NCBI GenBank assembly: GCA_963976395.1
Contig: CAXBLG010000006.1
Coordinates: 34,695 to 98,694, forward strand
Direction: 5' to 3'
DNA length: 64,000 bases
Source of the DNA: UBA11612 sp963976395
GTDB lineage: Bacteria > Pseudomonadota > Alphaproteobacteria > Rhodospirillales > Rhodospirillaceae
Both the position numbers and the translations under genes were made by a program. This document shows, one piece after another, positions 44,407 to 53,348 of this stretch. The notes beneath the pieces are model-generated. The model saw nothing but the letters and a program-made list of their open reading frames with translations, was not told the DNA's origin and ran no database searches. The stretch's first letter is position 1, and each line of letters opens with the position of its first letter.

Positions 44407-45606
44407 CTACAACCTAGCGCGCAGATAAGTCAGGCGATTGCGAATGCCGTCAATCGGCGTATCTACAAGCACGGTTTGCTCGCCGTATCGTGTCAAAAAT
44501 TGTTCGTAAAAAGCAACCGCCGCTGCTGCGCGTTCAAGACGATCCGCCAAAACGCCAGCATTGAGATAGTACATCGTAACATCAGGTGCGGCCTGGACGG
44601 CCTCGGAGGCATAGTTCAAGGCGGATTCGTAGTCTCCGGTTGCAATCGAAAGCTCAGATAGCGCGGCCATGATTTCGGCATTTTTAACGCCGGAATCAAC
44701 AAGGTCCAGCAGGTCTTTTTGGGCAAGTTCATTGGGCTGATTCAGGGACTGCCGAAGGACATGCGAGAGCACACCCTGGTTGGACGGCTCCACGGCGAGA
44801 TACTTGCCGTAAGCGATTCTAGATTCTGCGTCTCGGCCAAGTTGTTCATAACTCATGGCAAGCCCTAGAAGAGCCGTGCGGTCTGTCGGTTGCCGATCCA
44901 CAATAGCCTGATACTTATCGAGCGCTTCAACATACCGTCCAGCCGCGTAGTCCTTTATGGCTCTGTGATAGGGTGTGTCGGTGTCCTCCGCTAACGCTGC
45001 ATTCATAACAACTGTGCGCGCATTTTCATTCCAGCGGGCGAGAACACGGTCGCGATATTGTTCGCGCCGCCCGTCATCGGAAGAATGGTAGCGCTCAACA
45101 GCCTTGCGCCAGGAGCCTTGAAGGCCATGGAGGGAGCGCAAGAACTGGGCGCCGTAAGCAACGTTTAGAGCCGGGTCAAAGGCATCTTCAATGGAGCGAA
45201 AGGCGGTGGGATGATAACGAAGATTGATCTGCATACAGCCGATATCAATGGACCGTTGGCCTGCATCCAGCAATCGCTGAACCTCGGCGACCGCCTCTGC
45301 TTTTGTGTCAAAGAATTGGCCGTTACCGCCGGCGTTGATGGTCCATGGCCAAGGCATAAGGCTGTCGTTTTGGCCTACCGGCCTACCGGATTCAACGAAG
45401 GCAATCGCCATAAGCAGGCCACGGGGAATATTCATGCTCCGTTCGTAGCTTTGCAAGTATCGCAGACATTGTAGGTCGTCGGCCAGATCTTGCGCGTGTG
45501 CCGCTTGGGGCATGGCCAGAGTAATGCTCGCAATCATGCCAAGAATCATAACCACGGAAAGCCAGCGCGAGGGGAAGTTTAGTTTGCGAATATTGCGCGC
45601 GGTCAT
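44407..45606 (-). CDS. Lytic transglycosylase-TPR fusion protein in the pilus operon
   Basis: About 399 residues from ATG 45606, chosen because AAGGA lies eight bases upstream and because it yields a clean signal peptide ending AAHAQD. A lytic transglycosylase domain follows: LLMAIAFVESGRPVG (catalytic Glu72), IDIGCMQINLRYHP, NVAYGAQFLRSL and AVERYHS. From about residue 205 the protein changes to TPR units (ALDKYQAIVDRQPTDRTALL, AVAFYEQFLTRYGE). Such an enzyme would open peptidoglycan for the pilus machine, and the TPRs would hold it at the complex. It lies between a prepilin gene and pilT. Confidence 0.85.
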   Translation of the reverse strand: MTARNIRKLNFPSRWLSVVMILGMIASITLAMPQAAHAQDLADDLQCLRYLQSYERSMNIPRGLLMAIAFVESGRPVGQNDSLMPWPWTINAGGNGQFFDTKAEAVAEVQRLLDAGQRSIDIGCMQINLRYHPTAFRSIEDAFDPALNVAYGAQFLRSLHGLQGSWRKAVERYHSSDDGRREQYRDRVLARWNENARTVVMNAALAEDTDTPYHRAIKDYAAGRYVEALDKYQAIVDRQPTDRTALLGLAMSYEQLGRDAESRIAYGKYLAVEPSNQGVLSHVLRQSLNQPNELAQKDLLDLVDSGVKNAEIMAALSELSIATGDYESALNYASEAVQAAPDVTMYYLNAGVLADRLERAAAAVAFYEQFLTRYGEQTVLVDTPIDGIRNRLTYLRARL

Positions 45607-45656
45607 GTTCGTCATCCTTGTATATATTCTCGTATTTGCACGGTGCCAAATGAGGC

Positions 45657-46421
45657 TTAGCTCGGATTTCCGCATGCACCTGCGCCGCAAAGTTGCACGA
45701 TCAGAGGGGCGGTTCGCCATCGCACGATGTCGTCGAAATGGTTCGCTCCTGAGACATTAATAAGATCGTCCTGAACAAAAGTAACCGTTGCCCCGTCTGC
45801 GGCCGCATCCGAGTTTTCCGTCTGATTGGCTGACCCATTTGGGTCTATGGTCTGCACCCCTGAGCCGGTTGCGAAGCCTAGGCTATGATCGTCTCCGTGG
45901 CTTACCAATGCATACCCGGCAATTGTCGTTAGGTTAACTGGGACAGTATTTGTTATTGTTATGTTTCCTGCAGGGTAGCTTGTGCCGGCGCGATCCATGC
46001 CGCCATCTAGCGTAAGTGCAGCGGTTACGCTGTAGCTGATCCGGTAGCCAAATCCATCGGTTGCATCCGCTTCGGAAAGGCCGAGATTTTGCCAGGGCAC
46101 AACGCCTTGAGCATTTGTACAGGCATCATTCGCACAGCCGGTTGCGTAAGCACCGCCGGTGTCGTCGACGGCTTGACCGGCTGTCGCGACGGTTGACGCA
46201 GTGGCTCCGGTAGCCGGACAAGGGAGACATCCGTTTATGATGGCGTGAAGGACGAGGGCCTCTTCAATGCGGTCGAGTTTTCCTTCGGTTTCCGTGACCC
46301 GACTGCTCTGGAGGACGGGCGCGATCGCAAGCAGACCACCGGACAATAGAAGGCCGATGACCACCAAAACGATCGCTATCTCTATGAGGGTAAAGCCCTG
46401 AGCCCGGTCGGCCCGCGTCAT
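45657..46421 (-). CDS. Type IV prepilin-like protein, cysteine-containing
   Basis: About 254 residues from ATG 46421, with GGGGA nine bases upstream. The leader is eight residues plus Gly9, and the site is QG|FTLIEIAIVLVVIGLLLSGG with Glu at +5. The mature protein has INGCLPCPATG, GCANDACTNAQG, VPWQNLGLSEADATDGFGY, a block seen in a family of large minor pilins, and ends in a Cys-containing tail (VQLCGAGACGNPS). Six cysteines in all suggest disulfides. It is the first gene of the minus-strand operon with the transglycosylase, pilT and pilU. A tip or minor subunit role is inferred. Confidence 0.82.
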   Translation of the reverse strand: MTRADRAQGFTLIEIAIVLVVIGLLLSGGLLAIAPVLQSSRVTETEGKLDRIEEALVLHAIINGCLPCPATGATASTVATAGQAVDDTGGAYATGCANDACTNAQGVVPWQNLGLSEADATDGFGYRISYSVTAALTLDGGMDRAGTSYPAGNITITNTVPVNLTTIAGYALVSHGDDHSLGFATGSGVQTIDPNGSANQTENSDAAADGATVTFVQDDLINVSGANHFDDIVRWRTAPLIVQLCGAGACGNPS

Positions 46422-46684
46422 TTTATTGTTCCCCAAAACGCCGACTTTATCGCTAAATGTCGCGTGCTTGCCACTACCCCGGCAACCCGATTTTGACATC
46501 TCGGTAGGTTATCCGATCCCCGCAAAAGGCGCACATCTTTAACGCTTTCGCTACCAACGCGAGTTTGGTCGATTTGGCGCATTGAGGCAAGTATTAAACA
46601 CAGAATTTCAATGGGTTAGCTGCATTATGAGCGCGGTTGTCGGTAGATGTGCCGCACGGGTGTTCGCTGTGCTATGAGCGGGGG

Positions 46685-47428
46685 ATGTGGAATGACGCTA
46701 TTGATCTACGTGAATTCTATGCTGGCGCCAAAGGTCGACTCGTTGCGCGGCTTGTATCTCAACGCATGCGTGACATATGGCCGAGCTTCGCGGGCCATCG
46801 CGTGCTGGGTATCGGCTTTCCAACGCCATTCCTGGATGTATGCCGGGGCGAAGCCGAGCGAGTCGTTGTGGCGATGCCGGCGGGGCAGGGAGTGCTTCGT
46901 TGGCCCGAAGGCCATAAAAATTTAACCGTTCTAACCGACGAACACATTCTGCCTCTGGCAGACCGCTCCATGGATCGTTTGGTGTTGGTGCACTGTCTAG
47001 AGGGCAGTTCCCACCTTCAGACGCTCTTGCGAGAGTGCTGGCGCGTATTGGCGGATGGTGGGCGACTTCTGGTTATTGTCGCAAATCGTCGCGGCCTGTG
47101 GGCACGTTCGGAGGGATCGCCCTTTGCGCTAGGGCGCCCTTATTCGACAGGCCAAATAACCCGTCTGTTGAGAGACAACTTGTTTGTACCCATACAAACA
47201 ACGGGCGTTTTATATGTTCCGCCGATTGGATGGCGACTTTTCGGAACTTGGGCCGCGGCGCTGGAACGGCTGGGCGGGCGCTTATTTCCAACTTTTGCCG
47301 GATTGCTCGCGGTCGAGGCCGAGAAGCAAATTTATGCTGTCCCTTTTGAAGGCGCTCCCGCACGCGCATCGCGACAAGGTGTGATTGCACGGCCCGCCGG
47401 AGGCAGCATCCGGCGCACTTGCGACTAA
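46685..47428 (+). CDS. Class I SAM-dependent methyltransferase
   Basis: About 247 residues from ATG 46685. The core follows a class I methyltransferase plan: GHRVLGIGFPTPFL (a degenerate glycine motif), ILPLADRSMDRLVLVHCLEGS (motif around the second strand) and LLRECWRVLADGGRLLVIVANRRGLWARS (post-motif III). The substrate is unknown. In Alphaproteobacteria the homologue is commonly beside a glyoxalase II gene, which is not here; it converges instead on metW. Upstream 46422-46684 holds no supported gene and probably contains divergent promoters shared with the prepilin operon. Confidence 0.85.
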   Translation: MWNDAIDLREFYAGAKGRLVARLVSQRMRDIWPSFAGHRVLGIGFPTPFLDVCRGEAERVVVAMPAGQGVLRWPEGHKNLTVLTDEHILPLADRSMDRLVLVHCLEGSSHLQTLLRECWRVLADGGRLLVIVANRRGLWARSEGSPFALGRPYSTGQITRLLRDNLFVPIQTTGVLYVPPIGWRLFGTWAAALERLGGRLFPTFAGLLAVEAEKQIYAVPFEGAPARASRQGVIARPAGGSIRRTCD

Positions 47429-47440
47429 GTTTAACTTAGT
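47424..47440. repeat. 17-base palindrome between convergent methyltransferase and metW genes
   Basis: ACTAAGTT and AACTTAGT flank a single T. It spans the methyltransferase stop and reaches the metW stop. It may act as a weak bidirectional hairpin, but the AT-rich stem and missing T-runs make termination doubtful. Confidence 0.3.
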
Positions 47441-48090
47441 TATGCACGCGCCAATACAAATAGTGCTTGTTCGCTAAAAACATTGGCGAGAATGTTTGTG
47501 GCTGCAAAGCGGCGCTGACGCCCAAGCGCATCTAGTGCAAAACCATGCTCAATCCGTATATTCATCGCGCTGCACAAGTCTATGAAATCCAGAATGGTGC
47601 ACAAATGAATATTGGGCGTATCGAACCAAGCATCACCGAGTGTTGGCGTTACCGGCATGCGTCCACCAAACATTACAGAAAGCCGAACACGCCAGTGACC
47701 GAAATTAGGAAATGACACTATGGCGCGTTGCCCAACGCGTAGCATTTCTTCGATCGCTTTTTGGGGATTGTGGGTGGCCTGGAGGGTTTGACTTAATACG
47801 ACATAGTCAAAAGCTCCCATGGGATAATCGGAGAGATCAGTTTCTAAGTTGCCTTGAATGACAGGCAATCCCTGACTTACAGCTGCCCGCACTTTTGCCA
47901 TGGAAAGTTCAAGGCCGCGGCCGTCCACCTGCTTGAAGTCTTTCAAGTAGGCAAGAAGGGTTCCATCACCGCAGCCGATATCAAGGACGCGGCTGCCCGA
48001 AGGTACGAGATCGGCGACCTGCTGGAGATCGACGCGGATGCGCGGCGGTGTGCCTGAGGGATCTATAGGGGAGGCGTGTTTATCGCTCAT
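47440..48090 (-). CDS. metW: MetW, methionine biosynthesis protein
   Basis: About 216 residues from ATG 48090 (a longer opening to 48135 lies inside metX). SAM-binding motif: GSRVLDIGCGDGTLLAYLKD; then VIQGNLETDLSDYP, FDYVVLSQTLQATHNP and SFPNFGHWRVRLSVMFGGRMP, all typical of MetW. MetW works with MetX in activating homoserine. It overlaps the metX end by 11 bases, the standard metXW pairing. Confidence 0.95.
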   Translation of the reverse strand: MSDKHASPIDPSGTPPRIRVDLQQVADLVPSGSRVLDIGCGDGTLLAYLKDFKQVDGRGLELSMAKVRAAVSQGLPVIQGNLETDLSDYPMGAFDYVVLSQTLQATHNPQKAIEEMLRVGQRAIVSFPNFGHWRVRLSVMFGGRMPVTPTLGDAWFDTPNIHLCTILDFIDLCSAMNIRIEHGFALDALGRQRRFAATNILANVFSEQALFVLARA

Positions 48091-49270
48091 AGCTTGCTCG
48101 GCGCACAGTTGATAGGCCGCAGGCTTCTGCCGCACCGGAGATAAACCCTTCTAGCGTTTTATGAAACTCAGGTTCGTCTAAAAGGAAGGCGTCGTGGCCT
48201 TTGTCAGACTCAACTTCAACAAAACTTACGTTTGCGGGCACGGCGTTTAGGGCCCGCACGAGGGCTCGGCTTTCCAAAGTGGGAAATAGCCAGTCCGATG
48301 AAAATGAAATCAAGCAAAAGCGCACTGGAGAATTCTTAAAGGCCTCGGCTAGCACGCCGTTATTTTCCTGCGCCAAATCGAAGTAGTCCATGGCCCGGGT
48401 TATGTAGAGGTACGAATTGGCGTCAAAACGGTCCACAAAAGTATACCCTTGGTGTCGCAAATAACTTTCAACCTGGAAATCTGCATCGAAGCCGTATGTA
48501 AGCGTGGATCGATCTTGTAGGCGTCGTCCAAATTTCCGGTGCAATGCTGTTTCTGAGAGGTAGGTGATGTGGGCTGCCATGCGCGCAACAGCGAGGCCGC
48601 GTTTCGGCACTTTGTTTTCTGCTAGATAGTTTCCGTGACACCAATCTGGGTCGGCCATGATGGCTTGGCGCCCAACTTCGTGAAAGGCAATGTTTTGTGC
48701 GGAGTGTCGATAGGATCCTGCAACAGGAACCACTGAGAAAACGCGGTCCGGATATCGATGGGCCCATTCTAGAGTCTGCATGGCACCCATGGATCCTCCG
48801 ACCACGCAGAACACTTTGTCGACGCCAAGATGGTCGATAAGTTTGACTTGAGCCTGCACCATGTCGCGAATTGTTATGATCGGGAAGGTTAGCCCCCAGG
48901 ACTGTCCGGTTGCGGGGTTAATCTCTTTGGGGCCGGTCGAGCCCATGCAGCCGCCCAGCACGTTGCTGCAGACAACAAAAAATCGGTCCGTATCGATAAC
49001 CTTTCCAGGCCCCACCAACGCACTCCACCAGCCGGGCTTGCCGGACGTAGGGTGAGTCCCTGCAACATATTGGTCCCCGGTCAGGGCGTGGCAAACAAGT
49101 ATGCAGTTTGACCGATCCGCGTTTAAGGTGCCAAATGTCTGATAGGCGACTGTTACAGGCTCTAACGTAACCCCGGATTGCAGAACTAGGGGCTCGCTAA
49201 GAACTAGTGTATGGCCGAAGCTGGCGGACTCGGTTTCCGCCGCTGGCTGATGGGTGACGTCATGCGCCAT
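48080..49270 (-). CDS. metX: Homoserine O-acyltransferase MetX
   Basis: About 396 residues from ATG 49270; an in-frame extension to 49384 is not supported by the family length. Alpha/beta hydrolase fold: CHALTGDQYVAGTHP, the nucleophile elbow VVGGSMGAMQTLEWA, and the acid and histidine in FSSDWLFPT and VESDKGHDAFLLD. It acylates homoserine (acetyl-CoA or succinyl-CoA cannot be told by eye) for methionine synthesis. The 219-base gap to hisC has a divergent promoter region; no SAM-II riboswitch match was visible. Confidence 0.95.
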   Translation of the reverse strand: MAHDVTHQPAAETESASFGHTLVLSEPLVLQSGVTLEPVTVAYQTFGTLNADRSNCILVCHALTGDQYVAGTHPTSGKPGWWSALVGPGKVIDTDRFFVVCSNVLGGCMGSTGPKEINPATGQSWGLTFPIITIRDMVQAQVKLIDHLGVDKVFCVVGGSMGAMQTLEWAHRYPDRVFSVVPVAGSYRHSAQNIAFHEVGRQAIMADPDWCHGNYLAENKVPKRGLAVARMAAHITYLSETALHRKFGRRLQDRSTLTYGFDADFQVESYLRHQGYTFVDRFDANSYLYITRAMDYFDLAQENNGVLAEAFKNSPVRFCLISFSSDWLFPTLESRALVRALNAVPANVSFVEVESDKGHDAFLLDEPEFHKTLEGFISGAAEACGLSTVRRASYER

Positions 49271-49392
49271 ATTGAGAGGGCTTATCCTTTCAGATCGGGC
49301 CTGGAATCGGGCAGGCTTCGGACTTGTGTGAGGCCTTGCCACGGTTGCGGCAAACAAAACAGCGCTGAGACGCCTGTATGTCAATGTTTTCT

Positions 49393-49421
49393 TTGATTTT
49401 GGGCGTCTGGCAAACTATGAC
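49393..49421 (+). promoter_or_regulatory. Candidate promoter for hisC-tyrC
   Basis: TTGATT and TATGAC are spaced by 17 bases and lie 68 bases upstream of the hisC start, in the gap shared with the divergent metX gene. Confidence 0.4.
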
Positions 49422-49489
49422 TTTGGCCCAATTCACACTCATTTACGCCGCGAAACTTTGCCTACAACCCTGGACACCAAAGGTGAGCT

Positions 49490-50590
49490 ATGACGCTGCC
49501 GGAACCCCGACCCGGGGTCATGAACATTCCTATCTATCAAGGCGGAAAATTCCAAATTAGCGGGGTTGAGAAGGTCATTAAGTTGGCCTCGAACGAGGCG
49601 GCGCTCGGCCCTAGTCCGCGCGCTGTAGAGGCCTATAACGCAGGAGCTCGGGATCTGCACCGATATCCTGTCGGGCCGGCTGACGAGCTGAGAGCCGCGA
49701 TTGCTCAAGTGCATGGCCTTGATGCGGACCGGATCATTTGTGGGACCGGGTCCGATGAGTTGCTGTGCTTGTTGTGTCGAACCTACGCGGGACCAGGTGA
49801 TGAGGTAATTTATACACGTCACGGTTTTCTAGTTTATGAAATCTACACAACAGGAGTCGGCGCTACGCCCGTTTCGGTGCCCGAAACCAATTTGACGGCA
49901 GACGTGGATGCGATCCTTGCGGCGGTGACACCGCGAACCAAGATCGTTTTTTTGGCAAATCCCAACAACCCCACGGGCACATACCTTCCTACGACTGAGG
50001 TGACGCGCCTTCGAGAGGGGCTACGTGAAGATATCGTGCTGGTTGTAGATGCGGCCTACGCGGAATTTGTAACGGCGAACGATTACGATAGCGGCATGGA
50101 CCTTGCCAGCACCACGTCAAATACCGTCATGACGAGAACATTCTCTAAAATCTATGGCTTGGCGGCGCTTCGGCTCGGATGGGCCTTCGGTCCGAAGTCA
50201 ATCATTCACGCGGTGGAGCATTTGAGGTCGCCATTCAATGTGACCACAGCGGCTCAGCTTGCAGGTATCGCGGCTGTTCGTGACCAGGAACACATCGAAC
50301 GGGCCTGCGCTCACAATGCGAAGTGGTGCGGTGTCGCCTTGCAGCGCCTTCGCGGGTTGGGGTTGAAGGTGGCAGATACGAGCGCAAACTTCATTTTGCC
50401 CGAATTTCCAACAGTTACCGGGCGGACGGCGGCCGACGCGGACGCTTTTTTACAATCCAAAGGGATTGTCGTTCGCCGTGTCGATTCCTATGGGCTGCCC
50501 AATCATCTTCGTATCACGATAGGGAATGACGCTGATATGACTCAGGTGTTGGATGCTCTGGCAGAATTTATGAGTGGCGAGCGTGGTTAG
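49490..50590 (+). CDS. hisC: Histidinol-phosphate/aromatic aminotransferase
   Basis: A 366-residue class I/II PLP aminotransferase with AAAGGTGAGCT as ribosome-binding site. Markers: KLASNEAALGPSPRA, NPNNPTGTYLP, VVDAAYAEFV and the PLP-lysine region TRTFSKIYGLAALRLGW. Placed directly before tyrC with a 17-base overlap, it is probably the second HisC-type enzyme that works in tyrosine/phenylalanine transamination. Confidence 0.94.
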   Translation: MTLPEPRPGVMNIPIYQGGKFQISGVEKVIKLASNEAALGPSPRAVEAYNAGARDLHRYPVGPADELRAAIAQVHGLDADRIICGTGSDELLCLLCRTYAGPGDEVIYTRHGFLVYEIYTTGVGATPVSVPETNLTADVDAILAAVTPRTKIVFLANPNNPTGTYLPTTEVTRLREGLREDIVLVVDAAYAEFVTANDYDSGMDLASTTSNTVMTRTFSKIYGLAALRLGWAFGPKSIIHAVEHLRSPFNVTTAAQLAGIAAVRDQEHIERACAHNAKWCGVALQRLRGLGLKVADTSANFILPEFPTVTGRTAADADAFLQSKGIVVRRVDSYGLPNHLRITIGNDADMTQVLDALAEFMSGERG

Positions 50591-51488
50591 AAAAAAATCA
50601 AACAAGGATACGATACTGTTTGATCGTGTTGCGTTTATCGGCATCGGCCTTATTGGAGCGTCGATGGCTTTGGCCATGCGTCGGTCTGGTCTTATGGGCA
50701 GCTCCATCGCCTGTGCCCGCCGCGCAAAAACCCGTAAGACCGCACTAAGACTAGGGATTGTGGACGAGGTCACAGCGGACTATGTGAAGGCGGTTTCCGG
50801 CGCAGACCTGATTGTTATCGCTACACCCTTGGGGACTTACGAAGCGATTGCTGAGAAGATCGGTCCGCACCTAAAAGCGGGGGCTATTGTCACGGATGTT
50901 GGATCTGTAAAACAAGGAGCTGTCGCAGCCTTCGCTCCTTACATTCCTAAAGATGTGCATTTTGTACCCGGGCATCCCATTGCTGGAACAGAGCATTCGG
51001 GACCAGAAGCTGGATTTGCGGAATTGTTTGAGGGACGTTGGTGCATTCTTACGCCGCCGCCAAAAACATCAAAGAAGGCGGTCGTGAAACTAAGTGCGCT
51101 ATGGCGCAAAATGGGGGCTAAGGTTGATTCAATGGAGCCGGAGCATCACGATGTGGTGCTGGCGATAACATCGCACCTTCCTCACCTGATTGCGTTCACA
51201 ATTGTCGGGACAGCTTCTGACCTTGGCGACGATTTGAAGCGGGAAGTTATAAAATACTCTGCGTCAGGATTTAGAGACTTTACCCGTATTGCAGCGTCAG
51301 ACCCGGTAATGTGGCGCGATGTTTTTTTGAGCAATCGAGATGCGGTGCTAGAAACCTTGCAGCGTTTCACCGAGGATTTGACAGGGTTGCAACGGGCAAT
51401 TCGAAAAGGTGACGGCCAGGCTCTGGAAGACTTATTTGCGCGCACCCGGCAAATTCGACGCGGAATCATAGACGCAAAACAAGCCTAG
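50574..51488 (+). CDS. tyrC: Prephenate/arogenate dehydrogenase family protein
   Basis: A 304-residue TyrA-family dehydrogenase from GTG 50574. The NAD(P)-binding loop is VAFIGIGLIGASMALAM. Later blocks VTDVGSVKQGAV, FVPGHPIAGTEHSGPEAG and EHHDVVLAITSHLPHLIAF hold the conserved histidines of the active site. It makes the tyrosine branch product. The overlap with hisC shows translational coupling. Confidence 0.93.
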   Translation: MASVVRKKSNKDTILFDRVAFIGIGLIGASMALAMRRSGLMGSSIACARRAKTRKTALRLGIVDEVTADYVKAVSGADLIVIATPLGTYEAIAEKIGPHLKAGAIVTDVGSVKQGAVAAFAPYIPKDVHFVPGHPIAGTEHSGPEAGFAELFEGRWCILTPPPKTSKKAVVKLSALWRKMGAKVDSMEPEHHDVVLAITSHLPHLIAFTIVGTASDLGDDLKREVIKYSASGFRDFTRIAASDPVMWRDVFLSNRDAVLETLQRFTEDLTGLQRAIRKGDGQALEDLFARTRQIRRGIIDAKQA

Positions 51489-51544
51489 TAATTTCTAACC
51501 TGTGTTGTTTGCGAGTGTGGCGATTCTAGTGAAGTAGAGAGCTT

Positions 51545-52198
51545 ATGTCTTCTGAATTGCACCTTATTATAGGTAACAAGGCGTACTCGTCCTGGTCCAT
51601 GCGTCCGTGGCTGGCCTTGAAGGACAAAGGTTTGTCGTTTCAAGAAACGGTAATTCATCTATACGGTCCGGACGCGAAGAGCCGAATTCTGGAGTTTTCA
51701 TTGGCCGGAAAAGTGCCGGTGTTGAGGCACGGCGAGATTACCGTTTGGGACTCACTTGCAATTCTAGACTACCTGGCAGACACATTTCCCACGCTGGCAT
51801 GGTGGCCGGTGGACCCTCGTGCGAGGGCGTATGCGCGGGCCGTCTCAGCAGAAATGCACGCTGGTTTTAGTCATGTGCGTGCTCAGATGCCCATGAATGT
51901 AAGGCGCGATTTAGCGGGCAAAGACCGTGGAGAGAGTGTGAAAGGAGATATTTTGCGCATCACGGAGATTTGGCGAAATTGCAGAGAGAAATTCAGCAGT
52001 GGGGGGCCATTTCTCTTTGGTTCTTTTTCTAATGCGGACGCCATGTATGCACCGGTGGTTACCCGCTTTAAGACCTACGGCGTCGAGCTTGATGCCACAT
52101 GCAAGGCTTATAGTGATGCAATTTTAGGTCATCCGGCGATGAAGGAATGGTACGCGGCCGCGGCCACCGAGCAGTGGGTTGTCGACAAGTTTGAATAG
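51545..52198 (+). CDS. Glutathione S-transferase family protein
   Basis: A 217-residue GST. The thioredoxin-like domain has SYSSWSMRPWLALK (catalytic Ser region) and GKVPVLRHGE with DSLAILDYLAD binding the gamma-glutamyl group. The helical C-terminal domain has LFGSFSNADAMYAPVVTRFKTY. Substrate unknown. It follows tyrC by 56 bases and converges on the DUF2125 gene with a one-base gap. Confidence 0.92.
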   Translation: MSSELHLIIGNKAYSSWSMRPWLALKDKGLSFQETVIHLYGPDAKSRILEFSLAGKVPVLRHGEITVWDSLAILDYLADTFPTLAWWPVDPRARAYARAVSAEMHAGFSHVRAQMPMNVRRDLAGKDRGESVKGDILRITEIWRNCREKFSSGGPFLFGSFSNADAMYAPVVTRFKTYGVELDATCKAYSDAILGHPAMKEWYAAAATEQWVVDKFE

Positions 52199-52199
52199 C

Positions 52200-53279
52200 T
52201 TACCTGACATTGTTTTTGTCAGGCCAGGTGACCGTTGGCAGTTGCATGAGCATAACCGGCCCAGCGTAGAGTCTTTGCTCTTGAGCCGTTATGGAAATGC
52301 TGAGTTCGGACGGTCCGCCGCCGGGCGGCGTGCGGGCCAAGAGGCCCAATACAATCTTAGCCATAGACGCGTCTTTATTTTCGATTGTTCCATCAGCAAC
52401 AAGCGCATCTACAACCTCAAAAAACCCTGTCAATCGTGCGCTGAATGCACCTACAGGCTGTAGGTGGTCATCTAGGGCTGCGGTGCCCGCAATGGCGGCC
52501 GTAAAAGGTGGCCAAACAATCTCAAATGTATGGACTTCAACCGCGCCGCCGCTAATGCGCCATGCATCAAGAGCTGCGACAAGCGAGCCGCTGAGCGCGG
52601 CGCCCGACGTTTCCGCAGTAAATGCCATCTTCTGTACTATCGGTGTAAACGGTGCAGGGGGGGCTATGGGAAGGTGAAGACCAAATGTTTCAACGGTCAG
52701 GATATGCGAATAAGCTTTGGTAATACGGGGCCGTAGGTGGATTCGTCCACTGTCCATGCTGAAGATAAGGTCGCCGTCGATCTCCGATGTCGCCGCAGTT
52801 TCCGAGACGGTGAGATCTATATTCGTAACTTCGCCGTTGGCGCCAAGATGAAGGTCGATCTCCGCGCGGCCATTTTCTATCGTCACTGCTGAAGCGGTTA
52901 AAAGCGGGGCAGATAGGGTGTGAACACCAGACAAATCTATAGACAATCGATTCAATACCATCGGCCACGTTGATACTCTTGCCGTAGGGGCTGCCCAGGT
53001 CCAGCCCGCTGGCGAAGAGATGTTAATTTCTAGAAACGTAAGAGTTATTCTGCCTGGGAAGCCGTGAAAAACAGGTTCGCCGTGTTGAATGTGAAGGCCA
53101 TCTTGGCGTTGAGAATCAATCCAGTCGTTTGTGTGATGAAGGAGCAACATGGCTGTGCCTGCCCATGTGGCCAGATACAGAACTACAAGGGCCAGGGCCG
53201 TAACGCCGGTGCGAACTGCAATCACATATAGTCGTGATCGAGTAGTGGAGTCTGTCGTCGAAAAAAAGTTTGTCATCAT
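52200..53279 (-). CDS. DUF2125 envelope protein
   Basis: About 359 residues (ATG 53279; GTG 53288 also possible). One N-terminal membrane helix (TALALVVLYLATWAGTAML) is followed by a beta-rich domain with FHGFPGRITLTFLEINIS, VSTWPMVLNRLSIDLSG and SMDSGRIHLRPRI. This is the alphaproteobacterial DUF2125 family, of unknown function and probably periplasm-facing. It diverges from the ChaC-like gene. Confidence 0.85.
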   Translation of the reverse strand: MMTNFFSTTDSTTRSRLYVIAVRTGVTALALVVLYLATWAGTAMLLLHHTNDWIDSQRQDGLHIQHGEPVFHGFPGRITLTFLEINISSPAGWTWAAPTARVSTWPMVLNRLSIDLSGVHTLSAPLLTASAVTIENGRAEIDLHLGANGEVTNIDLTVSETAATSEIDGDLIFSMDSGRIHLRPRITKAYSHILTVETFGLHLPIAPPAPFTPIVQKMAFTAETSGAALSGSLVAALDAWRISGGAVEVHTFEIVWPPFTAAIAGTAALDDHLQPVGAFSARLTGFFEVVDALVADGTIENKDASMAKIVLGLLARTPPGGGPSELSISITAQEQRLYAGPVMLMQLPTVTWPDKNNVR

Positions 53280-53348
53280 GATATGCACGATAGCACAGCA
53301 ACTATCAGCGGTAGAGTCGCTGAGGCATCGGAGAGAGCGTCAGAGTTT

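Noticed and set aside
24915..46421. The tRNA-Arg gene as integration point of a genomic island carrying the pilus locus
   Set aside because: I found no integrase and no second copy of the tRNA 3' end beyond the pilus genes; tRNA proximity alone is not enough.
49271..49489. SAM-II type riboswitch upstream of metX
   Set aside because: I could not find the conserved pseudoknot core on the minus strand; a covariance-model scan would settle it.
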